The notes under the pieces were generated by a model. That model was not told where the DNA came from. It saw nothing but the letters and a program-made list of their open reading frames with translations, and made no database searches. From the NCBI RefSeq assembly GCF_047272945.1, contig NZ_JBKOPS010000001.1, forward strand, positions 417,401-481,400: a stretch of 64,000 bases of DNA, given 5' to 3'. Below are positions 42,022 to 50,421 of this stretch, in pieces. The position numbers and the translations under genes are program-made. Source of the stretch: Rubrolithibacter danxiaensis (GTDB lineage Bacteria > Bacteroidota > Bacteroidia > Sphingobacteriales > Sphingobacteriaceae). Position 1 is the stretch's first letter; every line of letters begins with the position of its first letter.

Positions 42022-43410
42022 ATGAATTACGACCTAATAGTTATTGGCAGTGGCCCGGGCGGTTATGTAGCAGCCATTCGTGCATCGCAGCTTGGATTAA
42101 AAACTGCTGTTGTTGAACGCGAATCATTAGGAGGTATTTGTCTCAACTGGGGATGTATTCCAACTAAAGCCCTTTTAAAAAGCGCCCAGGTTTTTGAATA
42201 TATAAATCACGCTGCCGACTATGGCATAAAAACGCAGGAAGCTTCTGTTGATTTTGGAGCGGTAGTAAAAAGAAGTCGTGATGTTGCTGACGGAATGAGC
42301 AAAGGAGTACAGTTCCTGATGAAAAAGAATAAAATAGATGTTATCAGCGGAACAGGAAAAATAAAAAAAGATGGCAAAGTAGAAGTAAAAGCAGCGGATG
42401 GTTCTGTTAAAGAATACACAGCAAAACATACTATTTTAGCAACCGGAGGCCGTTCTAGGGAATTGCCAAACTTAAAGCAGGACGGCAAAAAGGTAATAGG
42501 CTACCGTCAGGCAATGGTTCTTCCAGAACAACCAAAATCAATGGTAGTTGTGGGTTCGGGCGCTATCGGCGTTGAATTTGCTTACTTCTATAATTCAATA
42601 GGTACAAAAGTTACTATTGTAGAATTCCTCGATAATATTGTTCCGGTAGAAGACGAAGAAATTTCAAAACAATTACTTCGAAACTTTAAAAAAGCGGGCA
42701 TCAATATCATGACCAATTCAACAGTTGAATCTGTTGACACTTCCGGAACAGGATGTAAGGTGCAGGTAAAAACTGCTTCGGGAACAGAAACTTTGGAATG
42801 CGATGTAGTTCTTTCTGCTGTTGGAGTAACTCCAAATATAGAAAATATCGGACTTGAAGAAGTTGGTGTAAAAACTGACAGAGGACGTGTAGTGGTCGAC
42901 AAGTTCTACAACACCAGTGTTCCGGGAGTATATGCAATTGGAGATATAGTTCCTGGTCAGGCCCTGGCACACGTGGCTTCTGCTGAAGGTATTATTTGCG
43001 TAGAAAAAATTGCCGGTCATCATCCTGAACCTTTAAATTATAATAACATACCCGGATGTACTTACTGTTCGCCCGAAATTGCGTCTGTAGGATATACAGA
43101 AAAAGCGGCTAAAGAAGCAGGTTATGAGATCAAAGTAGGTAAATTCCCATTTTCAGCTTCCGGAAAAGCCAGTGCGGCAGGTGCCAAGGACGGTTTTGTA
43201 AAGGTTATTTTTGATGCTAAGTACGGAGAGTTTCTGGGTGCGCACATGATTGGGGCAAACGTTACTGAAATGATTGCCGAAGTAGTGGTTGCCAGAAAAC
43301 TGGAAACTACCGGAATGGAAATCATAAAGTCAGTACATCCGCATCCAACAATGAGCGAAGCTATCATGGAAGCTTCCGCAGATGCATACGGCGAAGTAAT
43401 TCATTTATAA
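42022..43410 (+). CDS. lpdA: Dihydrolipoyl dehydrogenase
   Basis: The E3 subunit of 2-oxoacid dehydrogenase complexes; 462 residues. The FAD loop VIGSGPGGYVAAIRA lies at the N-terminus, the redox disulfide is C40-C45 (GGICLNWGCIPTK), the NAD loop VVGSGAIGVEFAYFYNSIG is near 178, GDIVPGQALAHVASAEG near 310, and the catalytic HPHPTMSEA near 440. No E1 or E2 genes are next to it, so it probably serves several complexes. Confidence 0.95.
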   Translation: MNYDLIVIGSGPGGYVAAIRASQLGLKTAVVERESLGGICLNWGCIPTKALLKSAQVFEYINHAADYGIKTQEASVDFGAVVKRSRDVADGMSKGVQFLMKKNKIDVISGTGKIKKDGKVEVKAADGSVKEYTAKHTILATGGRSRELPNLKQDGKKVIGYRQAMVLPEQPKSMVVVGSGAIGVEFAYFYNSIGTKVTIVEFLDNIVPVEDEEISKQLLRNFKKAGINIMTNSTVESVDTSGTGCKVQVKTASGTETLECDVVLSAVGVTPNIENIGLEEVGVKTDRGRVVVDKFYNTSVPGVYAIGDIVPGQALAHVASAEGIICVEKIAGHHPEPLNYNNIPGCTYCSPEIASVGYTEKAAKEAGYEIKVGKFPFSASGKASAAGAKDGFVKVIFDAKYGEFLGAHMIGANVTEMIAEVVVARKLETTGMEIIKSVHPHPTMSEAIMEASADAYGEVIHL

Positions 43411-43442
43411 TTTCTTTACAGAAAATTATTATCATTTCAGTT

Positions 43443-43473
43443 AATAACATAAGGCTTTTTGCCTTATGTTATT
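43443..43473 (+). promoter_or_regulatory. Hairpin 11 nt before the outer-membrane protein gene
   Basis: A perfect 13-bp inverted repeat around AACATAAGGC / GCCTTATGTT with a TTTTT loop. It follows lpd by 32 nt, lacks a long T run, and leaves only 11 nt before the next ATG. It is either the lpd terminator or part of the downstream leader. Confidence 0.6.
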
Positions 43474-43484
43474 TAAAACTGACG

Positions 43485-44753
43485 ATGAAAAAAACAATAT
43501 TATTTACCCTTCTTCTTATAAAGATCGCTACTTTAAACGCCCAGGAAAAGAAACGTACAGGAGAAGTAGTTTTAAAAGATGGTACAAAGCGGGCAGGATT
43601 TATCTACTATAAGAACTGGAACGTCAACCCTGAAGAAATTAAATTCCAGGAAACCATAAATTCTAAACCTGAAATCTTAGGAAAATCTGATATTAGTTCT
43701 TTCACTGTAAAGGATGAAGAAATTAATGAAAATTATAAGTTATTTACAGTAAATATTGACACCTCAAAACAAGCCCTCGGAGAATTAGACTCAAATCGAC
43801 TAGCCGAAAATAAACGAAAAACAATATTTCTTCAAACACTGCTAACGGGCAATATTTCGCTTTATCTGGTAAAATTAAACTCCAACCGCGAACAGTATTT
43901 TTTTCAGAAAAAAGATGAGGAACCTGTAGAATTATTCAACAAAAGATACTTAAAAGGTTTTGTTCTTTTACAAAGTCCGGGCTTCAGAAATCAATTATTT
44001 ATAGCTCTTAATGACTGTAAAGACATTACTACAAGACAGATTAATTCACTTGCATATGAGGAAAAACCGCTGATAAAAATTATTTCTTCCTACAATAAAT
44101 GCAAAGGAGGCAATTCAAAGCCCGTTTTTGAGAAAAAAGATTACAAACTGCCTCCCCAACTTATTGCTTATGCCGGTGTAACATTTAACAAACTAGATGT
44201 AAAAAACCCAAAAGAGATATCTCCTGTTTACTCTTTCGAGCCAACTACAGGAGTGCTTGCAGGAGCTATGATTGAATTTCCGGTTAGAAGAACAAATAAA
44301 AGATTTTCAATAATAACAGATGCGGGATTTAGGACGTACTCATTTAACACTGATGCAACTGACAGACATAATTCGCAATGGATTGAAAAGTATAACGTCA
44401 ATTTAAACTTAGAATATTTGAATTTAGGAGTAGGGGTAAAAACTTATCTCAGTTCGAAGAAGATTAAGCCGTTTATACAATTTCAATATGTAAATGCCTG
44501 GCTTGTTAATGATAAAAATGAAAGGATTAAAGAAAAAACCTTTGCCGGAACTGTTACAACCGAACGTTTAAAATATTTTGAATCACTTCGTAAAAATGAA
44601 CAGTTTTTAGAATTGAGATTAGGGGTAGGAGGTAAAAAAGTGGGTGTCAACGCGGCATTTTCATTAACTAATGGTTTTTCTCCTTATGAAACTACAAAAA
44701 CTACCATTTCAAGCGCAGGACTTCAGCTCCAGTATAAATTAAGCAAAAATTAA
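43485..44753 (+). CDS. Exported protein with C-terminal outer-membrane barrel, unknown function
   Basis: 422 residues with a signal peptide (TILFTLLLIKIATLNAQ). Residues 25-80 carry GEVVLKDGTKRAGFIYYKNWN, a small beta domain seen at the front of many Bacteroidota surface proteins. The second half (from about 225) shows alternating strands (LIAYAGVTFNKL, LNLEYLNLGVGVKTYLSS, LELRLGVGGKKVGV, AGLQLQYKLSKN) consistent with an 8-stranded barrel. No enzymatic motif. A hairpin lies directly before the ATG. It converges with pspC 4 nt away. Confidence 0.7.
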   Translation: MKKTILFTLLLIKIATLNAQEKKRTGEVVLKDGTKRAGFIYYKNWNVNPEEIKFQETINSKPEILGKSDISSFTVKDEEINENYKLFTVNIDTSKQALGELDSNRLAENKRKTIFLQTLLTGNISLYLVKLNSNREQYFFQKKDEEPVELFNKRYLKGFVLLQSPGFRNQLFIALNDCKDITTRQINSLAYEEKPLIKIISSYNKCKGGNSKPVFEKKDYKLPPQLIAYAGVTFNKLDVKNPKEISPVYSFEPTTGVLAGAMIEFPVRRTNKRFSIITDAGFRTYSFNTDATDRHNSQWIEKYNVNLNLEYLNLGVGVKTYLSSKKIKPFIQFQYVNAWLVNDKNERIKEKTFAGTVTTERLKYFESLRKNEQFLELRLGVGGKKVGVNAAFSLTNGFSPYETTKTTISSAGLQLQYKLSKN

Positions 44754-44757
44754 ACAC

Positions 44758-44979
44758 TCAAAAATCCCATATTCTTGTCCGTATACGTCTGATGTAATTG
44801 CGTACGTCCAAAACAAAAGCTGCTAAAAAATAAAATATTATCGGGAAGCCAACCGACAAAAAAGATGTATAGATAAAAAAAAGTCGAATTTTAGATATAG
44901 AAATATTAAATCGTTCACCCAGATAGGCACAAACTCCAAAAGATTGTTTTTCAAAAAATGTAAACAGACGTTGTATCAT
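44758..44979 (-). CDS. Small PspC-domain membrane protein
   Basis: 73 residues with the PspC signature: an N-terminal amphipathic part (SFGVCAYLGERFNISISKIRL) and one or two hydrophobic stretches (LFFIYTSFLSVGFPIIFYFLAAFVL), then a basic tail. PspC proteins sense or buffer inner-membrane stress in proteobacteria; here there is no PspA or PspB neighbour. The ATG lies 1 nt after the stop of the upstream DUF2851 gene, so the two are translated together. Confidence 0.8.
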   Translation of the reverse strand: MIQRLFTFFEKQSFGVCAYLGERFNISISKIRLFFIYTSFLSVGFPIIFYFLAAFVLDVRNYIRRIRTRIWDF

Positions 44980-44980
44980 A

Positions 44981-46264
44981 TCATTCCATATTTAACAATT
45001 TCACTCCGATACCGCAATCTAAACACTTTTTTCTATCGCAATAACTCTTTTTTAACTGAAGAAGCGATTGTGACCGGTCTGCTCCATGTGCTTTGATACC
45101 AATATCAACAAAACCATTTATTATACTATTTGTTTCTGCCGGCAATTTTTCCAGTATCGCGATAGCTTTTTTCTGAAAATCTTCCTGCACGGTATATTTT
45201 CCGTAAGTAAATAAAAACTGGGCGACTGTATTTAATAATATAATATTTACCGAAGTTTTTCCGAGTTGCACGGATGTTTTGCTTCCTTTTTTACCAAAAC
45301 GATAGTGTTCTTTCCAATAATCGTTTATAGGAAGATTTGCAAACAAAGCAGAAACAGAGGCAATATCGTCTATTTCTATGATCCGTGAAAATAAGTGATT
45401 GGATTTTATTACCAGGCCTGCAAACTGTGCCAGTCTGATTGTGGGAAAGTTTGAGGGCCGCAGGCGTAGAAAACGCCATAAAGTTTGATCTAAGGGAGTA
45501 AGAGCATATTTTTTTCTCAAAAAGGCATACTCCCTTCTTAAATCCTGCTGATACTCATCTGAAGGATTTTCAGTTAAAAAACCTGCCTGCCCGAAAATAA
45601 GAGCTTCTATTTGTGTGTTGTTATTTTTATGTCGTGCAAAGAGTTGCTGAGGAAGCGACCGGGCAAGAAGTTCAAAAGGCAAGGCATTTGTTTTAAAGCC
45701 AAAATTTCTTGCCAGTATTACGTAAAAAGCATCGTCCCAGCTACCTTTATATTCTTCCAGTAGATTAAGAACATCTCCTGATTTTTCTTCCAGCCTTTCA
45801 ATTAAAACCCTCGATAACCAGGTTTCAATATGAATTTCATTTACTAAGCTCAGCCTGTTCTGACATGGAACCCAATATAAATTCTGCATCAGATCCTGAT
45901 ACCTGCTTTTGATATCTTCAGGAATCCGGCCTTTTAATTCAATTGTCTGAATTTCTGTTCCTTCTGCCCGGTACACAGGCTTATTATAATCGTACACTAC
46001 ATGAAGGATTACATTATTATATGCGGCATCTGTAGCGTGTTTGTGCTGATCCCAATCGGAAGAGCAAAAATGCATTTCTACACTTCCTGCCCATAAGGTA
46101 TCCCCTATCTGAATTTTCGCTTCTTCAAAATCGGGTCCTGCATTTTTATTGTGATAGCCTGTTGATATAATTTTAACAGTTTCCCCGGCAACTGTTTTCA
46201 AACTTTCCGTATTAAACAAGCGAAACTTCCACAAATAATAAAGCAAATCTTCAGTAAATTGCAT
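44981..46264 (-). CDS. DUF2851 family protein
   Basis: 427 residues, soluble, with no signal peptide; a Bacteroidota family of unknown function. The N-terminal half has a compact beta-rich domain with GPDFEEAKIQIGDTLWAGSVEMHFCSSDW and many conserved-looking polar residues, followed by a helical region. The C-terminus has a cysteine cluster (SYCDRKKCLDCGIG) that could bind a metal. The pspC-like gene follows after 1 nt, and pyrF lies 61 nt upstream on the same strand. Confidence 0.8.
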   Translation of the reverse strand: MQFTEDLLYYLWKFRLFNTESLKTVAGETVKIISTGYHNKNAGPDFEEAKIQIGDTLWAGSVEMHFCSSDWDQHKHATDAAYNNVILHVVYDYNKPVYRAEGTEIQTIELKGRIPEDIKSRYQDLMQNLYWVPCQNRLSLVNEIHIETWLSRVLIERLEEKSGDVLNLLEEYKGSWDDAFYVILARNFGFKTNALPFELLARSLPQQLFARHKNNNTQIEALIFGQAGFLTENPSDEYQQDLRREYAFLRKKYALTPLDQTLWRFLRLRPSNFPTIRLAQFAGLVIKSNHLFSRIIEIDDIASVSALFANLPINDYWKEHYRFGKKGSKTSVQLGKTSVNIILLNTVAQFLFTYGKYTVQEDFQKKAIAILEKLPAETNSIINGFVDIGIKAHGADRSQSLLQLKKSYCDRKKCLDCGIGVKLLNME

Positions 46265-46325
46265 ACTTAAATTTACTAATACTATTGGTAATCAGCAATT
46301 CAGAAAAAAATAAAGCTTCGAATTG

Positions 46326-47153
46326 CTACAATCCTCGCCTGGAAAGCTGTTCAGACATTTCCTGTTGAATCTTTAAGGCTTCTTCCCTGGCCCGTTCTGC
46401 AAAATCTCTTCCTTTGGAAGCATAGATAATGGAACGGGAAGCATTTACAATCAGGCCGCATTCGCTGTTCATTCCATATTCACAAACCTCCAGAAGGCTT
46501 CCTCCCTGTGCCCCGACGCCGGGCACCAGTAAAAAATTAGAAGGAGCATGTTTACGAACCGTTTTAAATGCTTCACCCCGGGTAGCCCCAACAACGAACA
46601 TTAAATTATCCGCATTCCCCCAGCTATTTGCTTTCTGGAGTACATTTTCAAACAGCTGGAGTTCTCCGTCTTGCAGAAGCTGGAAATCAGAACTGCCATG
46701 ATTTGATGTAAGTGCAAGAAGAATTGCCCATTTATCAGCAAACTTTAAAAAGGGCTGAATCGAATCACTTCCCATATAAGGAGCGATAGTTATAGCATCA
46801 AAGCTCATTCCGGAGGCAGAATGGTCGAAAAAAGCCTTTGCATACATTTCTGAAGTATTTCCAATGTCTCCTCTCTTGGCATCGGCAATAGAAAAACAAT
46901 TTTCAGGAATATGCTTCCAGGTTTTTATTAAACTTTGCCAACCTTTTACCCCCATACATTCGTAAAAAGCGGTATTAGGTTTGTAGGCAACGCACAAATC
47001 CTGTGTAGCATCAATAATTTGTTTATTAAATTCAAAAACAGGATCTTCAAAATCAAGCAAAAAGTCAGGAATTTTGTTGATATCTACATCGAGGCCAACA
47101 CATAAAAAAGATCGCTTAAGCTGTATTTGTTCAACTAACTGGGTACGGGTCAT
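46326..47153 (-). CDS. pyrF: Orotidine 5'-phosphate decarboxylase
   Basis: The last step to UMP. 275 residues, the longer type-2 form. The catalytic DAKRGDIGNTSEMYAKAFF (Asp-Lys-Asp) lies near residue 92, the N-terminal FLCVGLDVDINKIP binds the base, and VPGVGAQGG near 210 is the phosphate loop. It is divergent from rho across 248 nt and precedes DUF2851 and pspC on the minus strand. Confidence 0.94.
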   Translation of the reverse strand: MTRTQLVEQIQLKRSFLCVGLDVDINKIPDFLLDFEDPVFEFNKQIIDATQDLCVAYKPNTAFYECMGVKGWQSLIKTWKHIPENCFSIADAKRGDIGNTSEMYAKAFFDHSASGMSFDAITIAPYMGSDSIQPFLKFADKWAILLALTSNHGSSDFQLLQDGELQLFENVLQKANSWGNADNLMFVVGATRGEAFKTVRKHAPSNFLLVPGVGAQGGSLLEVCEYGMNSECGLIVNASRSIIYASKGRDFAERAREEALKIQQEMSEQLSRRGL

Positions 47154-47231
47154 TCACTTAAATAAATGCACGAAATTAACTAAAAAGCATAGTATGTAAT
47201 ATTTTTTTAAAAAGTTTTGATAATTTAATTT

Positions 47232-47285
47232 AATTGCAGTACAATTGTGCTGTTATCTCAAAAAATTCGTTCCCTGCAGTACAGG
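47232..47285 (+). repeat. Paired CAGTA-loop inverted repeats upstream of rho
   Basis: AATTG-CAGTA-CAATT (47232-47246) and CCTG-CAGTA-CAGG (47273-47285) share the 9-mer TGCAGTACA spaced exactly 40 nt apart. The stems differ but both remain paired. They lie 117-170 nt upstream of the rho ATG in a 248-nt region (47154-47401) with no gene. They could be RNA hairpins in a rho leader or a double operator. Confidence 0.55.
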
Positions 47286-47401
47286 AAAAAATCATAAAAT
47301 CTTCTTGGAGCATAATAATAAATGAAGTTCAGGTGTGTTGATTTGTTAGGGATGAATCTCATGTTAGACAACAATCCAAAATAGTATAATTCAAAAATTT
47401 A

Positions 47402-49024
47402 ATGACTGATATCAATCAATTGAATGATAAACTCGTGTCTGAATTACGCGAGATTGCCAAATCATACGGCATAGAAAATAGTGATACCTTAAGAAAACAA
47501 GAGCTTATTAATAAAATAGTAGAGCAACAACAGCTTATTGATACAGCTAAAAGCTCGCTCAGTCCTGATTCGGAGTCTTCTGAATCAAAAGAAACAGAAG
47601 ATAAACCGCGTAAGCGTATCCGTACTGTAAAAGGCAAAACCCCTGCAAAAAAGAAAGAAGAAGTTCCGCTAGATGATACGACACTTTTTGACCTTCCCGA
47701 GGATGATGAGGTTTCTCCTTCAGACCCGGTTTTAGCAGACACCTCTGCAGCAGAAGAAGAAAGCCCGGTTAAAGAAGCAAAACCTGCAGCAGAATCTCGC
47801 AACACAAAATTTGAAAGACGTTTTAACAGCAATGGAAACGGGAATTCTACTCAGCAAAATCAACAGGCAGGCAGCAGCAAAAGTGATGCACCAGCTACCA
47901 ACCTTGACTTTGACAACGTAATTGTAAATGAAGGAGTATTGGAAATAATGCCTGATGGCTACGGTTTCCTTCGTTCATCCGATTATAATTACCTCACCTC
48001 TCCGGATGATATCTATGTATCACAATCGCAGATAAAGCTATTCGGTTTAAAAACCGGCGATACGGTAAGAGGAAGCATCAGGCCTCCAAAAGAAGGCGAA
48101 AAATATTTCCCTCTTGTGAGGGTCGAAGCTATTAATGGCCGTGTTCCGGCGGAAGTAAGAGACAGGGTTCCGTTTGACTACCTTACCCCCCTGTTTCCTT
48201 CAGAAAGATTAAACTTATTTACCGATGCGGGAAATTATTCCACCCGCATTATGGATTTGTTTACTCCAATAGGTAAAGGCCAGAGAGGACTGATCGTAGC
48301 ACAGCCTAAAACAGGTAAAACAATGTTGCTGAAGGATGTTGCTAATGCTATTGCAAAAAATCATCCCGAAGTTTACTTAATTATCCTTTTGATAGATGAA
48401 CGGCCTGAAGAGGTTACTGATATGGCCCGGAGCGTACGTGCCGAAGTAGTTTCATCAACGTTTGACGAACCGGCAGAACGCCATGTAAAAATCGCCAACA
48501 TCGTATTAGAAAAGGCAAAAAGAATGGTTGAATGCGGGCATGATGTAGTAATATTACTGGATTCAATTACACGGTTAGCACGTGCTTACAATACCGTTGC
48601 CCCTGCTTCCGGTAAAATATTGTCAGGTGGTGTGGATGCAAATGCCCTACACAAACCAAAGCGTTTCTTCGGCGCTGCCAGAAACATTGAAGATGGCGGT
48701 TCTCTTACCATACTGGCAACAGCATTGACAGATACCGGCTCTAAAATGGATGAAGTTATTTTCGAAGAATTTAAAGGAACGGGAAATATGGAACTTCAAT
48801 TAGACAGGAAATTATCTAACAAACGTATTTTCCCTGCCATTGACATTACTGCTTCCAGTACACGCCGCGATGATTTATTAAATGACCGTGAAACGCTGCA
48901 GCGAATCTGGATTCTTAGAAATCACCTGGCAGACATGAATTCGCAAGAAGCAATGGAGTTTCTGCTGGCACAGATGAGAGGTACAAAATCAAACGAAGAA
49001 TTTTTAGTTTCAATGAACAGTTAA
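47402..49024 (+). CDS. rho: Transcription termination factor Rho
   Basis: 540 residues, a hexameric RNA-dependent ATPase. An N-terminal helical domain (LNDKLVSELREIAKSYGI) is followed by a charged, disordered insertion of about 110 residues (rich in E, S, K), typical of Bacteroidota Rho. Then come the primary RNA-binding cold-shock fold (GVLEIMPDGYGFLRSSDYNY near 180), Walker A with K306 (AQPKTGKTMLLKD), Walker B near 365 (VYLIILLIDERPEE) and the R-loop. Upstream, a long leader with paired hairpins may allow autoregulation. A stem-loop follows the stop codon. Confidence 0.97.
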   Translation: MTDINQLNDKLVSELREIAKSYGIENSDTLRKQELINKIVEQQQLIDTAKSSLSPDSESSESKETEDKPRKRIRTVKGKTPAKKKEEVPLDDTTLFDLPEDDEVSPSDPVLADTSAAEEESPVKEAKPAAESRNTKFERRFNSNGNGNSTQQNQQAGSSKSDAPATNLDFDNVIVNEGVLEIMPDGYGFLRSSDYNYLTSPDDIYVSQSQIKLFGLKTGDTVRGSIRPPKEGEKYFPLVRVEAINGRVPAEVRDRVPFDYLTPLFPSERLNLFTDAGNYSTRIMDLFTPIGKGQRGLIVAQPKTGKTMLLKDVANAIAKNHPEVYLIILLIDERPEEVTDMARSVRAEVVSSTFDEPAERHVKIANIVLEKAKRMVECGHDVVILLDSITRLARAYNTVAPASGKILSGGVDANALHKPKRFFGAARNIEDGGSLTILATALTDTGSKMDEVIFEEFKGTGNMELQLDRKLSNKRIFPAIDITASSTRRDDLLNDRETLQRIWILRNHLADMNSQEAMEFLLAQMRGTKSNEEFLVSMNS

Positions 49025-49026
49025 GC

Positions 49027-49069
49027 AAATAGCTTATAGAAGTTATATTTAAACTTTTATAAGCTATTT
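49027..49069 (+). promoter_or_regulatory. Nested hairpin between rho and pssA
   Basis: A perfect 12-bp outer stem AAATAGCTTATA/TATAAGCTATTT encloses a smaller AAGTT/AACTT stem. There is no T tract after it, and it ends only 10 nt before the pssA ATG. Confidence 0.6.
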
Positions 49070-49079
49070 CTCTGAATAT

Positions 49080-49778
49080 ATGAAGAAACATATACCCAAT
49101 GCTATAACCTGTTTCAATCTTTTAAGCGGCTGCATCGGCATTGTATTTGCCTTTGAGGGAAAGCTGATTTATGCAGGGTATGCTATTATTATAGCTGCTG
49201 TGTTGGATTTTTTTGACGGAGTTGCAGCCAGATTGTTAAAAGCATATTCAGATATAGGGAAAGAACTTGATTCACTGGCAGACATGGTGAGTTTCGGAGT
49301 TCTGCCTTCCATTATTGTGTACCATTTATTTCTGCAAGCTCCGCAAGTAGGAGAATTAAGTCTTTATCTTAATTTTTCAGCCTTTATAATCGCTGTTTTC
49401 TCAGCATTGCGTTTGGCAAAGTTTAATATTGATATCCGCCAGACTGATAATTTTATAGGCTTACCTACCCCGGCAAATGCCATGCTTATTGCTTCGCTTC
49501 CAGTTATAATTGCAAAAAACAACAGCTTTCTATCAGCCTATATTTTAAACCCCTTCTTTTTATTCATCTTTTGCCTGGCAGTAAGCTTATTGTTGGTTAT
49601 GGAACTGCCGTTAATATCCCTTAAATTCAGAAATTTAAATTGGGCGGAAAACAAATTCAGGTATATTTTATTATTTTCAGGCCTGATATTCATCTTAATC
49701 TTTAAATTTGCAGCCGTTCCAATAATCATTTTTATTTATATTATTTTATCCATCATCCAATTCAGAATTATCAGATGA
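49080..49778 (+). CDS. pssA: CDP-diacylglycerol-serine O-phosphatidyltransferase
   Basis: Makes phosphatidylserine, precursor of phosphatidylethanolamine. 232 residues with several membrane helices. The CDP-alcohol phosphotransferase signature D-x2-DG-x2-AR-x8-G-x3-D-x3-D is complete in the segment from LDFFDGVAARLL to LDSLAD (near residues 42-68). It overlaps purS by 4 nt. Confidence 0.94.
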   Translation: MKKHIPNAITCFNLLSGCIGIVFAFEGKLIYAGYAIIIAAVLDFFDGVAARLLKAYSDIGKELDSLADMVSFGVLPSIIVYHLFLQAPQVGELSLYLNFSAFIIAVFSALRLAKFNIDIRQTDNFIGLPTPANAMLIASLPVIIAKNNSFLSAYILNPFFLFIFCLAVSLLLVMELPLISLKFRNLNWAENKFRYILLFSGLIFILIFKFAAVPIIIFIYIILSIIQFRIIR

Positions 49779-50026
49779 AGTTTATAGCCGAGATTAATGT
49801 AATGCCTTTGAAAGAAATCCTTGACCCGCAAGGCAAAGCTGTTACGGGAAGTATGAAAAATCTGGGATTATCAGAAATAAAGAACGTACGTATCGGCAAA
49901 CATATAACGCTCGAAGTGGAGGCTGACACAGAAACTGCAGCCCGTGAAAAGGTAGAACTTGCCTGTAAAAAACTTTTAGCGAACCTTATTATGGAAAGTT
50001 TTGAATTTGAGTTGCAGGCTGTTTAA
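49775..50026 (+). CDS. purS: Phosphoribosylformylglycinamidine synthase subunit PurS
   Basis: 83 residues, the normal size. It bridges PurQ and small PurL in the three-part FGAM synthase. Visible are the beta-alpha-beta core AEINVMPLKEILDPQGKAV, the helix TGSMKNLGL and the central RIGKHITLEVEAD. It overlaps pssA by 4 nt (ATGA coupling), an unusual partner; purQ and purL are not in the window. Its stop codon overlaps the stop of the convergent Hpt gene. Confidence 0.9.
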   Translation: MKFIAEINVMPLKEILDPQGKAVTGSMKNLGLSEIKNVRIGKHITLEVEADTETAAREKVELACKKLLANLIMESFEFELQAV

Positions 50027-50409
50027 AGCTGCGACTCAAATTCAACTTTTGTCTGCTCAAGCCTTGAGTAAAGATTTGAAATAACAGCACCAATTCCTTC
50101 AACTTCTTCTGCAATGGTTTCGAGTGAGCTTAAAGCTCTCGCTTTACGCTCTATTTCGGCCATCGTATCTTTTGCGGAATTAACACCCATAAAAGCAAGG
50201 GTGGGTTTAATTTTATGTGCAACATCTCCTACAGTTTTCCAATCCTGTTGATTTACCGCAGCAATTAATTGCTCCATATAAAGTGGCGTTTGTTCAAGAA
50301 AAATATTAATCATATCAATCATAAATTCAACACTACCACAAGCAATCTCATTTAAATAAGAAAGATCTATCTCAATCTCCTGACTATTATTCTTAATACT
50401 TTCTGACAT
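50023..50409 (-). CDS. Orphan Hpt (histidine phosphotransfer) domain protein
   Basis: 128 residues forming a single four-helix Hpt domain. The phospho-acceptor is H65 in DVAHKIKPTLAFMGV. It would relay phosphate between a hybrid kinase and a response regulator; none of these is in the window. Before the domain is an acidic N-terminus (SIKNNSQEIEIDLSYL). It is 12 nt downstream of folK on the same strand. Confidence 0.88.
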   Translation of the reverse strand: MSESIKNNSQEIEIDLSYLNEIACGSVEFMIDMINIFLEQTPLYMEQLIAAVNQQDWKTVGDVAHKIKPTLAFMGVNSAKDTMAEIERKARALSSLETIAEEVEGIGAVISNLYSRLEQTKVEFESQL

Positions 50410-50421
50410 ATTCTACTTTTA

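Noticed and set aside
42022..43410. Several long minus-strand frames inside lpdA
   Set aside because: Overlapping antisense frames of a strongly conserved enzyme; none has a start signal or recognisable domain.
47416..47832. A serine-rich minus-strand frame within rho
   Set aside because: It is the antisense of the acidic, repetitive rho insertion; serine richness follows from complementing glutamate/alanine codons.
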